From the NCBI GenBank assembly GCA_013339895.1, contig JABACO010000002.1, positions 1,071,058 through 1,135,057 on the forward strand: 64,000 nucleotides of DNA. The letters run 5' to 3'. The notes beneath the pieces were generated by a model. It worked only from the letters and a program-made list of their open reading frames with translations. It did not search any database and was not told the DNA's origin. A program made the translations under genes and the position numbers. This stretch comes from Ephydatia muelleri. Lineage: Eukaryota; Porifera; Demospongiae; Spongillida; Spongillidae. This document shows positions 1-8,641 of this stretch, in pieces (positions within the stretch are counted from its first letter, which is position 1; each line of letters starts with the position of its first letter).

Positions 1-1066
1 TCCACCTCCTCACCTCTCCACCTCCTCACCTCTCCACCTCCTCACCTCTCCACCTCCTCACCTCTCCACCTCCTCACCTCTCCCTCCTCACCTCTCCACC
101 GTCCTCACCTCTCCACCTCCTCACCTCTCCACCTCCTCACCTCACCTCTCCACCTCCTCACCTCACCTCTCCACCTCCTCACCTCACCTCTCCACCTCCT
201 CACCTCTCCACCTCTCCCTCACCTCCTCACCTCTCACCTCCTCAACCTCTCCACCTCCTCACCCTCTCCACCTCCTCACCTCTCCACCTCCTCACCTCTC
301 CACCCTCCTCACCTCTCCACCTCCTCACCTCCCACCCTCCTCACCTCTCCACCTCCTCACCTCTCCACCTCCTCACCTCTCCACCTCCTCACCTCTCCCC
401 TCCTCACCTCGCCACCTCCTCACCTCTCCACCTCCTCACCTCTCCACCTCCTCACCTCTCCACCTCCTCACCTCTCCACCCCTCACCTCTCCACCTCCTC
501 ACCTCTCCACCTCCTCACCTCTCCACCTCCTCACCTCTCCACCTCCTCACCTCTCCACCTCCTCACCTCTCCACCTCCTCACCTCTCCACCTCCTCACCT
601 CTCCACCCCTCCACCTCCTCACCTCTCCACCTCCTCACCTCTCCACCTCCTCACCTCTCCACCTCCTCACCTCTCCTCCTCACCTCTCCTCTCCTCCTCA
701 CTCTCCTCACCTCTCCACCTCCTCCCTCTCCACCACCTCACCTCTCCACCTCCTCACCTCTCCACCTCCTCACCTCTCCACCTCTCCTCACCTCTCCACC
801 TCCTCACCACTCCTCTCACCTCTCCACCTCCTCACTCTCACCTCCTCACCTCTCCACCTCCTCACCCCAACCTCCTCCACCTCCTCACCCTCCTCACCCT
901 CCTCACCTCCTCACCTCACCTCCTCACCCTCTCCACCTCCTCACCTCTCCACCTCCTCACCTCTCCACCTCCTCACCTCTCCACCTCCTCACCTCTCCAC
1001 CTCCTCCCTCTCCACCTCCTCACCTCTCCACCTCACCTCTCCACCTCCTCACCTCTCCACCTCACC
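1..1066. repeat. 16-bp minisatellite array, CCACCTCCTCACCTCT
   Basis: About 65 near-identical units of CCACCTCCTCACCTCT with scattered small deletions and one-base insertions. The array starts at the window edge and stops at about 1066, next to unique sequence leading into MRPL1 exon 4. The inverted copy has the same family as a shorter array (about 19770-19950). The third copy keeps only a stub after the N gap (49001-49027), so array length differs greatly between copies. It lies in MRPL1 intron 3. Confidence 0.95.
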
Positions 1067-1274
1067 GTCTCCTGTAATTTGTATCACTTTATGTAGCAGT
1101 AATGCAATAACCCTCCCCGATATTGTAAGCAACAAAACTTGCTTAATGTGTCCGACACTTAGAATGACAGTACACATCACCACCACACACAGGCTACTTC
1201 CAATTACCAACATTAGTTTCTGTAGGATTCACTTCGTTCAACTGACATAAACTCCTCTCTCCCTCCATTCCTAG

Positions 1275-1388
1275 CTGGCAGAAGATAAAAATGTTGGAGT
1301 GTTTGACATCTGTTTGGCCACACCCACCATGTACGAGAAAATTAAAGGTCTTCAGAAGAAGCTGAGAGCAAAAATGCCAAATCCAAGG

Positions 1389-1462
<74 letters not shown>

Positions 1463-1463
1463 C

Positions 1464-1538
<75 letters not shown>

Positions 1539-3603
1539 ATGTACCACAGCCACACATGCTAACATTTCTTCCATTTTCCCGAAGGGACTGTGGTGCAAGA
1601 GAACATAGCTGGGGCTGTGAAGATGTTTAAAGGCAGCCGAGAGTTCAAATCCGACAAGCACGGCTATGTCAATATGGCAGTGGGTGTGGTATGTCTCTAT
1701 GGTTACAGACGTATATTGTATCACCCCCCTCCCACCCCACCCCACCCCCCAATGGGGCGATTGTCCAATAATGGCCATGCACTACCTTGGGGAGAGTTTT
1801 CTTTTGTTGCCATGGCAGTCAGTTTATACGTGCATGTCACTAAGGGTCGGTTGATGTTGTGCAAGGCCTGGATCTGATATAAGTTCATCTATGTTTTATG
1901 TCTGCAGCTTAAGTTTGGCAGTCACTCGACAAAGGTACTCTAATAGTGGTTCGTATATAACTTCAGTCGAAAAACCAACCAATCATTTAGCTGTTAGGGA
2001 ACTGGTCAGGAGATTTACTGTACTTGTAATTGTAAAGAAACTGATCTGGCCAGTGTGCGATTCTCTTGTAGCATTCGTTAGCATTTTAAGGGGGAAAAAG
2101 ATTTGCTATAAACTAGTAAAGTGTCTAGTAAGGTTAGGGTCAAGGTTAGGGTTAGGGTCAAGTTAGGGTCAGGGTCAAGGCTCGTAATGTGTGTTCAATT
2201 ATAGTCACATGTGCATGGCGATGTGCGTTCGTTTGTGCTGAACAGGCAGACATGTACGTGCCCAATCTAAAAGGGCCTGTGGCTGTGGCTGCATTGCTCC
2301 ACTTCGCAGATATAACGCCAGTACCAGAATTTGAACATTTCGGTGTTAATTCACATGAGCCTGATAATTTTCATTATTCAAAACCTAAAACAAAAATCAA
2401 CTCTATGCTAATCCAAATTTCTAAATTAAACATTTTCCGAAGTTCAGTAGTTTTGAAGGAGTGAACATCTACTAACAGAGAAAGTTGTGGATAGTATTTG
2501 AATATAATTGATCAAAGAAGGTATGGTTTCTGATCAGAATCCATACTATTTTTAATTCAATCACCTTCTCCCTAACCTTGACCCTGACCTTGACCCTAAC
2601 CTTACTAGACACTTTACTAGTTTATAGCAAATCTTTTTCCCCCTTAAAATGCTAACGAATGCTACAAGAGAATCGCACACTGGCCAGATCAGTTTCTTTA
2701 CAAATACAAGTACAGTAAATCTCCTGACCAGTTCCCTAACAACTAGTTGATCATGGGCACTTTGAGGGATGACTGTCCTTGAAGCTCCTTGATTGTGTGC
2801 TCACAATCACGAAGCCCCACCAGTGCCTTATTTGTCAATTGTGTGCACCTGCTAGTGTGTTTACTACTTCTGTCACTATGGCAGCTGGACTTCCCTGATG
2901 ACCACATCAATGTCAACCTCAGAACTCTAGTTGATGAAGTCGGAGAACATAAAGGCAGCCTTGGGAAAGGTTGGTGAAGTGGTGGATGTGTGGAGTAGAT
3001 GATGCTGTGGAGTGGTGTGTGTGCTGTGTGTTGAATTAGGGAGGAGTGTGATGTAGTGTCTGGTGTGATGTGTGGTGAGGATTCTTCACTGTAGGGCAAA
3101 GTACAAAGTGCACACACTTGTAGTCATGACAGCTGTATACAACAGAAGAGGGTTTGGGTACACTTTATGCGTGGAACTATGATCAATTGTGGAGTGTAGA
3201 GGGTTAATCCATCATTAAGGGTCCCCCCCCCCTCTCGTGGAGTGGAGAGGGTTAATGTGTGTAATATCCAGGTCACCTTCAGTTCTAATCCCCAAAAGAG
3301 TGCCAATTATTACGACCTCAAGGGCCTGTGCAGTTCCCTTCACAAGTTCACATCTCTGTCCCCCCAGAGGGGAAGTGTATGTGGTTTGCTCAGCATCCTG
3401 TCTTTGGGGTGGAGCTAATTATGGCTCCTCCCTCCTTTCAGTAGTTGGGGGGTGGAGCTTCATAGTTGGGGTGGAGCTTAGTCATGCTCGTCCTAATAAG
3501 TTAACCCTTTTCTTTCCCACCTGTAGCCGCATTTATCGAGAGGCTGGTGATCTCAACGACCTATGGTCCAGGATTCTGGCTGCGAGTTCAAGACCTTTGC
3601 TAG
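1275..3603 (+). CDS. MRPL1: MRPL1 3' half, copy A: exons 4-8 of mitochondrial ribosomal protein uL1m
   Basis: Five exons with GT-AG boundaries: 1275-1392, 1585-1688, 1908-1934, 2885-2969 and 3527-3603 (stop TAG). They keep one frame and encode the C-terminal 135 or so residues of the L1 family, with the landmarks [36 protein letters not shown] and [19 protein letters not shown]. uL1m binds the L1 stalk of the mitochondrial large subunit. Exons 1-3 are absent upstream because the contig begins in the intron-3 minisatellite. The exon sequence matches the complete minus-strand gene (26114-17942), so this is an inverted partial copy, probably the other haplotype. Intron 6 is about 950 bases here against about 295 in the complete gene, because it holds a foldback repeat. 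Seen directly: exons, frames, splice sites. Inferred: allelic status. Confidence 0.85.
1393..1537. repeat. (TG)n microsatellite that begins at the intron 4 splice donor
   Basis: An almost pure TG tract with a few interruptions (GCGTCG, TTTG). The exon 4 donor, AAGG|GTGTGTG, is the first dinucleotide of the array, so any change in its start changes the 5' splice site context. The other two copies have a short GTAGG spacer between exon and repeat (minus strand 19458 downward; plus strand 49368). Confidence 0.95.
2124..2185. repeat. Telomere-like GGGTTA/GGGTCA repeat, left arm
   Basis: Alternating TTAGGGTCAAGG, TTAGGGTTAGGG and TTAGGGTCAGGG units, a degenerate form of the metazoan telomere hexamer TTAGGG. 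The mirror tract is at 2570-2607 on the other arm. Much longer versions occur at 50070-50190 and 50565-50632 in the third copy. Confidence 0.7.
2570..2607. repeat. Telomere-like CCCTAA/TGACCC repeat, right arm
   Basis: CCCTAACCTTGACCCTGACC-type units, the complement of the tract at 2124-2185, at the inner end of the right foldback arm. Short and degenerate. Confidence 0.65.
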
Positions 3604-3685
3604 AACACTGTGAGACCTTTCTCGTAGCTAGGTGAATGAATGAATCTGCCCGCATGTGTGTAAAAACCATTCAGAGACATGACGA

Positions 3686-3945
3686 CATCATCAAATGATC
3701 AGCCCTTCTAATTACATAATCAAATGATCGGCCCTTCTAATTACATCATTAAATGATCAGTCCTTCTAATTACATCATCAAAAGATCAGCCCTTCTAATT
3801 ACATCATCAAATGATCAGCCCTTCTAATTACATCATCAAATGATCAGCCCTTCTAATTACATCATCAAATGATCAGCCCTTCTAATCACATCATCAAATG
3901 ATCAGCCCTTCTAAATCTAATTACATCATCAAATGATTGGCCCTA
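3686..3945. repeat. 29-bp minisatellite (ATCATCAAATGATCAGCCC core), copy A
   Basis: Nine or so units of a 29-bp repeat whose core is ATCATCAAATGATCAGCCC followed by TTCTAATTAC. It lies just downstream of MRPL1 exon 8. The inverted copy (17700-17860) has about six units and the third copy (62500-62615) about four. The TGATCA inside each unit is itself palindromic. Confidence 0.9.
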
Positions 3946-4285
3946 ATAATGGTATAAATTCGACATAATCCTTCTTATCTCTGGTTCAAATGAAAGAAGC
4001 AAATGTATTGGGAAGGCCAGGTGGTGCAAATGTTGCACAAAGCCAAGGATATACTAACATGTACCCTGCACGCGCACTAACATACTGATAGGTTTCTATG
4101 CATATGATATGACGTCACGGCTACTGGTGAGAAAGATTGAATGGCTGGGAACGGTTGTTTCAAACGTAGTTACATAAAAAGTAAATCCATCAGCTATTAG
4201 TCTCAACAGGTCGTTAGGTGGGCAACTGTACAGGGAGCTGGGGTAAGACCCTAGCGTGGGCTGCCACACGCGCACACTTTTGCAC

Positions 4286-4380
4286 TCTCTTGTCTTTACT
4301 CCTCCGTAGATACTCGAGTAGTCTCTTGTCTTTACTCCTTCGTAGATACTCGAGTAGTCTCTTGTCTTTACTCCTTCGTA
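4286..4380. repeat. 36-bp tandem repeat in frame with the retrotransposon tail
   Basis: About two and a half units of a 36-bp repeat containing GTAGATACTCGAGTAGTCTC. The period is a multiple of three, so it is open on both strands: plus strand (V)DTRVVSCLYS..., minus strand YEGVKTRDYSSI. The minus reading gives a 100-codon open frame (4398-4096), also intact at 17240-17542. The plus reading runs straight into the retrotransposon-type tail at 4381. I see no evidence that either strand is a host gene. Confidence 0.8.
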
Positions 4381-4440
4381 GGCCGGCTTAATGTCCATCT
4401 AGTTCGTGCCAATGCTACAGCCATCCTTTCTATAATTATC
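4381..4440 (+). pseudogene. C-terminal tail of a retrotransposon ORF (…HLVRANATAIL…), copy A
   Basis: The plus strand reads GRLNVHLVRANATAILS. The same peptide ends the larger relic at 28640-29310 (YGRLNLHLVRANATAILTR) and the fragment at 6743 (YGRMSMNLVRANATAILSR). From recalled families this is the end of a reverse-transcriptase ORF with a C-terminal zinc-knuckle and restriction-like endonuclease region. Only about 18 codons remain, joined to the 36-bp repeats. The inverted copy is at about 17257-17198. Confidence 0.6.
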
Positions 4441-4495
4441 CCACTGTCGTAGAGCAAGATCCGATTGTATGTGTAATTTGTTTGTTTAATGTTTA

Positions 4496-5025
4496 TGTAC
4501 TGTGTTATTATTTTTGTATATCTTGGAAAAAATAAATAAATATGCAGTGTTTTTTTTTTCTCGTTCCTGTATGTACGGCATTCACTGTCAATTGTGATCC
4601 CTCCCTAATTGACTGCGGCAGAGATATTGTATACATTATCTCTGGCTACGCCCATGCTTGAATCTTGCAGGGAATCCTTGGCTCGTTAATTAAGCACATT
4701 AAATCCGGCGTTGAATTATTGAAATAATTTATACTGAAGCAAAAAATTATAAGCAGCTAAAAGCCGCGTCTCTGTCACGCCGCCTCATAGGACTTCACTG
4801 GAAACGTGCTGGCTTCAGGACATTAGACGTTATTCAAACACATCACTAGCTTGATCAACCATAAGTCGATACTCCAACGATGACGAATAATAGCTAGATC
4901 TTTACAAATACATGTACATGCAGCTATAATTATTATAGCTGCATGTACATGTATTTCGTCATCGTTGTAAACACTGCATATTTATTTATTTTTTCCAAGA
5001 TATATAAAAATAATAACACAGTACA
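4496..5025. mobile_element. Foldback element with nested palindrome, copy A
   Basis: The left arm (4496-4551, containing TGTGTTATTATTTTTGTATA and ending ATGCAGTGTT) pairs with the right arm (4970-5025). Between the arms a second palindrome (about 4875-4967) pairs CAACGATGACGAA with its complement, and its inner 50 bases are an almost perfect palindrome around TACATGCAGCTATAATT. The central 300 bases (4560-4870) are unique and non-coding. The inverted copy is at about 16600-17140 and the third copy starts at 63580. No protein is encoded, so this looks like a MITE or foldback unit. Confidence 0.7.
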
Positions 5026-5054
5026 TGTATCTGTGCTATTATTCGTCATCCTAT

Positions 5055-6524
5055 CTAGGAAGAGGAGGAGGAGGAAGAGGAGGATGGGAGGAGGAAGAGG
5101 AGGGAGGAGGAGGAATTGAGGACGAGCGGGGAGGATGAAGAGGAAGGGAGGAGGAAGAGAGGGGAGGAGGAGGAGGAGGGAGAAGAGGAGGGGAGGAGAG
5201 GGAGGGAGGGGAGGAAGAGGTGGAGTAGGAGGTGGTGTAGGAAGAGGTGGAGGAGGAGGAGGAGGAGAGGGAGGGGAGAGTAGATGGGGAGGAGGAAGAG
5301 GAGGAGGGGGGAGGAGGAGGAAGAGAAGAGGAGGAGGAACAGGAGTCAGAGGAGGAGGAGGAGGTGGAAAGAGAGGAGAGGAGGATCAGGAGTCAGGCGG
5401 AGCAGGAGGAGGTAGAGGAAGAGGAGGAGGAGGATCAGGAGTCATGAGTCAGGAGGAGGAGGAGGATGAGGATCAGAAGTCAGGCGGAGGAGGAGGAGGA
5501 AGAGGGGAGGACGAGAGGAGGATCAGGAGTCAGGCGGAGGAAGAGGAGGAGGAGGAGGATCAGGAGTCAGGCAGAAGAGGAAGAGAAGGAGGAGGAGAGG
5601 AGGATCAGGAGTCAGGCAGAAGAGGAAGAGAAGGAGGAGGAGAGGAGGATCAGGAGTCAGGCGGAGGAGGAAGAGGAGGAGGAGGAGAAGGAAGAGGAGG
5701 AGGAGGAGAGGAGGATCAGGAGTCAGGCGGAGGAGGAGGAGGAGGAGGAGAGGAGGATCAGGAGTCAGGCAGATAAGGAGGAGGAGGAGAGGAGAATCAG
5801 GAGTCAGGAGGAGGAGGAGGAGGATCAGGAGTCAGGTGGGAGGAGGAGGAGGGAGAAGGAGGAGGAGGAAGAGGAGGAGGAAAGAGGAGGAGGAGGAGGA
5901 GGGGAGGAGGAGGATCAGGAGGAGGAGGGGGTGGAGGAGGAGGAGAGGAGGATCAGGAGGGGGAGGAGAGAGGAGAGGAGGATCAGGAGTCAGGAGGAGG
6001 AGGAGGAGAGGAGGGGATCAGGAGTCAGGCGGAGGGGAGGAGGTGGAGGGGAGGAGGAGGAGGAGGAGAATCAGGAATCAGGAGGAGGTTGAGAGAGAGG
6101 AGGACGATCAGGAGTCAGGGGAGGAGGAGGTGGAGAAGGAGGAGGAGGAGAGAGGAGAATCAGGAATCAGGAGGGGAGGAGAGAGAGGAGGAGGATCAGG
6201 AGGAGGAGGAGAGAGAGGAGGAGGATCAGGAGTCAGGAGGAGGAGAGGAGGATCAGGAGTCAGGAGGAGGAGGATCACGACTCAGCAGAAGGAGGAGGAA
6301 GAGGAAGAGAATCAGGAGTCAGGAGGAGGAGGAGGGGGAGGAAGAGAGGAAGAGGAGAAGGATCAGGAGTGAGGCGGAGGAGAGGCGGATCATGGTCCGG
6401 CAGGAGACGGACGAGTCATGCGGCTGCGGCGGCGGAGGAAGGGAGGAGGAAGAGGGAGGATCAGGAGTCAGGAGGAGGAGAGGAGGATCAGGAGTCAGGA
6501 GGAGGAGGACGAGTCATGCAGGAG

Positions 6525-6559
<35 letters not shown>

Positions 6560-6600
6560 TGATCAGGAGTCAGGAGGAGGAGGAGTGGAGGAGGAGGATG
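5055..6600 (+). repeat. GGA-rich array with GATCAGGAGTCAG motif, copy A
   Basis: About 1.5 kb of purine-rich GGA/GAAGAG repeat punctuated every 30-60 bases by GATCAGGAGTCAGG. In one frame this reads EEDQESGGGG; other frames give R- or E-rich strings. The frame that codes EEDQESGG switches several times because spacers change by one base. It then joins an acidic, non-repetitive tail (6600-6683). Strand asymmetry is extreme: nearly all purine on the plus strand. Inverted copy at 14780-16585. Confidence 0.9.
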
Positions 6601-6683
6601 ATTTAATGGGAAATATTGTGGAGAGTGACGATGATGGTGATGGGGATCATCCTTTTGAACAGGATGATGAAGGCAACAAATAA
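6600..6683 (+). CDS. Possible C-terminus of an acidic protein fed by the GGA array
   Basis: After the repeat, one frame gives a less repetitive acidic end, DDLMGNIVESDDDGDGDHPF, then EQDDEGNK and a TAA stop, with AATAAA overlapping the stop. That is what the 3' end of an expressed gene could look like. The upstream array would have to be translated or spliced, and its frame is not continuous. In the inverted copy a run of six A's (14722-14727) shifts the frame after HPF. No family recognised; transcription is unproven. Confidence 0.3.
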   Translation, partial: DLMGNIVESDDDGDGDHPFEQDDEGNK

Positions 6684-6742
6684 AATGTACTCTCCTTGTA
6701 AGTAGGCATAATTCCATTTAATGTAAGATACACACCCATGAG

Positions 6743-6829
6743 CTGTACGGGAGGATGAGCATGAATCTTGTCCGGGCCAATGCCACCGCAATCCTGTCCA
6801 GGTCCGTACCTCCTCCTGAGCTTCAGTAG
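6743..6829 (+). pseudogene. Retrotransposon ORF tail (LYGRMSMNLVRANATAILSR), next to gap
   Basis: An open stretch reads LYGRMSMNLVRANATAILSR, then VPPPELQ and a TAG stop, closely matching the end of the relic at 28640-29310. It lies just beyond the point (about 6733) where contig 1 stops matching its inverted copy. Everything upstream of LYGR is missing. The sequence then enters the first N gap. Confidence 0.6.
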
Positions 6830-6838
6830 GCTAGCAAC

Positions 6839-7838
6839 NNNNNNNNNNNNNNNNNNNNNNNNNNNNNNNNNNNNNNNNNNNNNNNNNNNNNNNNNNNNNN
6901 NNNNNNNNNNNNNNNNNNNNNNNNNNNNNNNNNNNNNNNNNNNNNNNNNNNNNNNNNNNNNNNNNNNNNNNNNNNNNNNNNNNNNNNNNNNNNNNNNNNN
7001 NNNNNNNNNNNNNNNNNNNNNNNNNNNNNNNNNNNNNNNNNNNNNNNNNNNNNNNNNNNNNNNNNNNNNNNNNNNNNNNNNNNNNNNNNNNNNNNNNNNN
7101 NNNNNNNNNNNNNNNNNNNNNNNNNNNNNNNNNNNNNNNNNNNNNNNNNNNNNNNNNNNNNNNNNNNNNNNNNNNNNNNNNNNNNNNNNNNNNNNNNNNN
7201 NNNNNNNNNNNNNNNNNNNNNNNNNNNNNNNNNNNNNNNNNNNNNNNNNNNNNNNNNNNNNNNNNNNNNNNNNNNNNNNNNNNNNNNNNNNNNNNNNNNN
7301 NNNNNNNNNNNNNNNNNNNNNNNNNNNNNNNNNNNNNNNNNNNNNNNNNNNNNNNNNNNNNNNNNNNNNNNNNNNNNNNNNNNNNNNNNNNNNNNNNNNN
7401 NNNNNNNNNNNNNNNNNNNNNNNNNNNNNNNNNNNNNNNNNNNNNNNNNNNNNNNNNNNNNNNNNNNNNNNNNNNNNNNNNNNNNNNNNNNNNNNNNNNN
7501 NNNNNNNNNNNNNNNNNNNNNNNNNNNNNNNNNNNNNNNNNNNNNNNNNNNNNNNNNNNNNNNNNNNNNNNNNNNNNNNNNNNNNNNNNNNNNNNNNNNN
7601 NNNNNNNNNNNNNNNNNNNNNNNNNNNNNNNNNNNNNNNNNNNNNNNNNNNNNNNNNNNNNNNNNNNNNNNNNNNNNNNNNNNNNNNNNNNNNNNNNNNN
7701 NNNNNNNNNNNNNNNNNNNNNNNNNNNNNNNNNNNNNNNNNNNNNNNNNNNNNNNNNNNNNNNNNNNNNNNNNNNNNNNNNNNNNNNNNNNNNNNNNNNN
7801 NNNNNNNNNNNNNNNNNNNNNNNNNNNNNNNNNNNNNN
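6839..7838. other. Assembly gap, exactly 1000 N
   Basis: Placeholder gap between contig 1 and contig 2. All three gaps in the window are exactly 1000 N, so their true sizes are unknown and frames spanning them are meaningless. Confidence 1.
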
Positions 7839-8640
7839 TTGTTTCCAGCAAGGACTGTGTTTGGCTGTAGCGTAGAAGGCGGGGGGTCGGCATCACGTGG
7901 ATCCAGGTTCAGTTACGTCGTACGTGCGCTGTCATGACCGCGCTACAACGGGCACATCGAAGTACATAGCCACGATACGGCTCCTCCAAATTATTATAAA
8001 AAATTATTGTCAATTAATCCGCAAGTGTCACTCCAGCAACTTGCCCCCAAGAGTGACGTACAACCGAACTGTCTTTTCTTCATCAATAGTTACACGAGGT
8101 TCTGCTGTGATGTACTTTGATCCTTCACAATGGCCATGGTCAGCAGCCTTGGCTCACAAAGAACCAGACCACAGCTCCATGGTGCAGTGGTGATGTCATC
8201 TGGTCTGGTTCAAGGCCAGATGGTATAACAATTTCACGATAGCTGCATGCTGAGAATGTCTAGCCTCCCACCATCTGCAGCTGTCACCACATAGCTTTTT
8301 TAAAAGCAACACATATTGTATTGTACAAGGTTGGTATAGGGTGTCTCCACATACAACCACCTCCTCCACGTTATGATGATCTACATCAGCTCACACACCA
8401 CACATAGAACATAGCCAGTTTGTGTTGGCCATGATATGTTCACACTCACATGTGATAGGGTGTTCTGGAGTTTACATCATCATGACATCAACAAGACAAA
8501 ATATTATATTTCTACAAAACATTTTCTAAAGCAGTAATAGCAACAGCATTACAAAACAGATGGCACACACACATACAAATAACTACTGTGGAGTACATAA
8601 TATGGTTCAATGTTCCCAGCTACATGCATAACCTTGTGAG
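7839..8640. other. Unassigned sequence at the start of contig 2
   Basis: No supported gene or array. It is mixed-composition DNA downstream (3') of the Kelch-Roc-Death gene and could hold its 3' UTR. A 98-codon open frame (7897-8193, plus) has no recognisable features. Confidence 0.5.
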
Positions 8641-8641
8641 G

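Larger units (their letters stand above)
1991..2745. mobile_element. Foldback element in MRPL1 intron 6 with ~175-bp inverted arms
   Basis: The left arm (about 1991-2165) and right arm (about 2570-2745) are inverted complements. Both contain the segment reading CTGGTCAGGAGATTTACTG and a stretch with CTAGTAAAGTGTCTAGTAAGG, and both run inward into telomere-like repeats. The loop (2170-2570) carries a 220-base A+T-rich segment without a recognised product. The intron 6 of the complete gene (19027-18734) lacks the arms and keeps only part of the loop. No transposase is visible, so this would be a non-autonomous foldback element or an inverted duplication made at repair. Confidence 0.7.

Noticed and set aside
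1352-1630. CVCVCV and THTHTH frames around TG tracts
   Set aside because: Microsatellite translations within an MRPL1 intron.
2243-2460. Segment after a possible acceptor reading [20 protein letters not shown] as an extra MRPL1 exon
   Set aside because: It is absent from the complete gene, does not resemble the L1 family, and splicing it in would be unnecessary because exons 6 and 7 join in frame. In copy A'' its frame stops early.
3686-3945. CRISPR-like array
   Set aside because: Repeats are contiguous 29-bp tandem units without unique spacers, in an animal genome.
4096-4398. 100-codon minus-strand frame (repeated at 17240-17542) as a gene
   Set aside because: It is antisense to the retrotransposon tail and 36-bp repeats; the third copy does not keep it and no family is recognisable.
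6768-7937. Open frames running through N gaps (also 36607-38197 and 47691-49139)
   Set aside because: They consist almost wholly of unknown residues from 1000-N placeholders.
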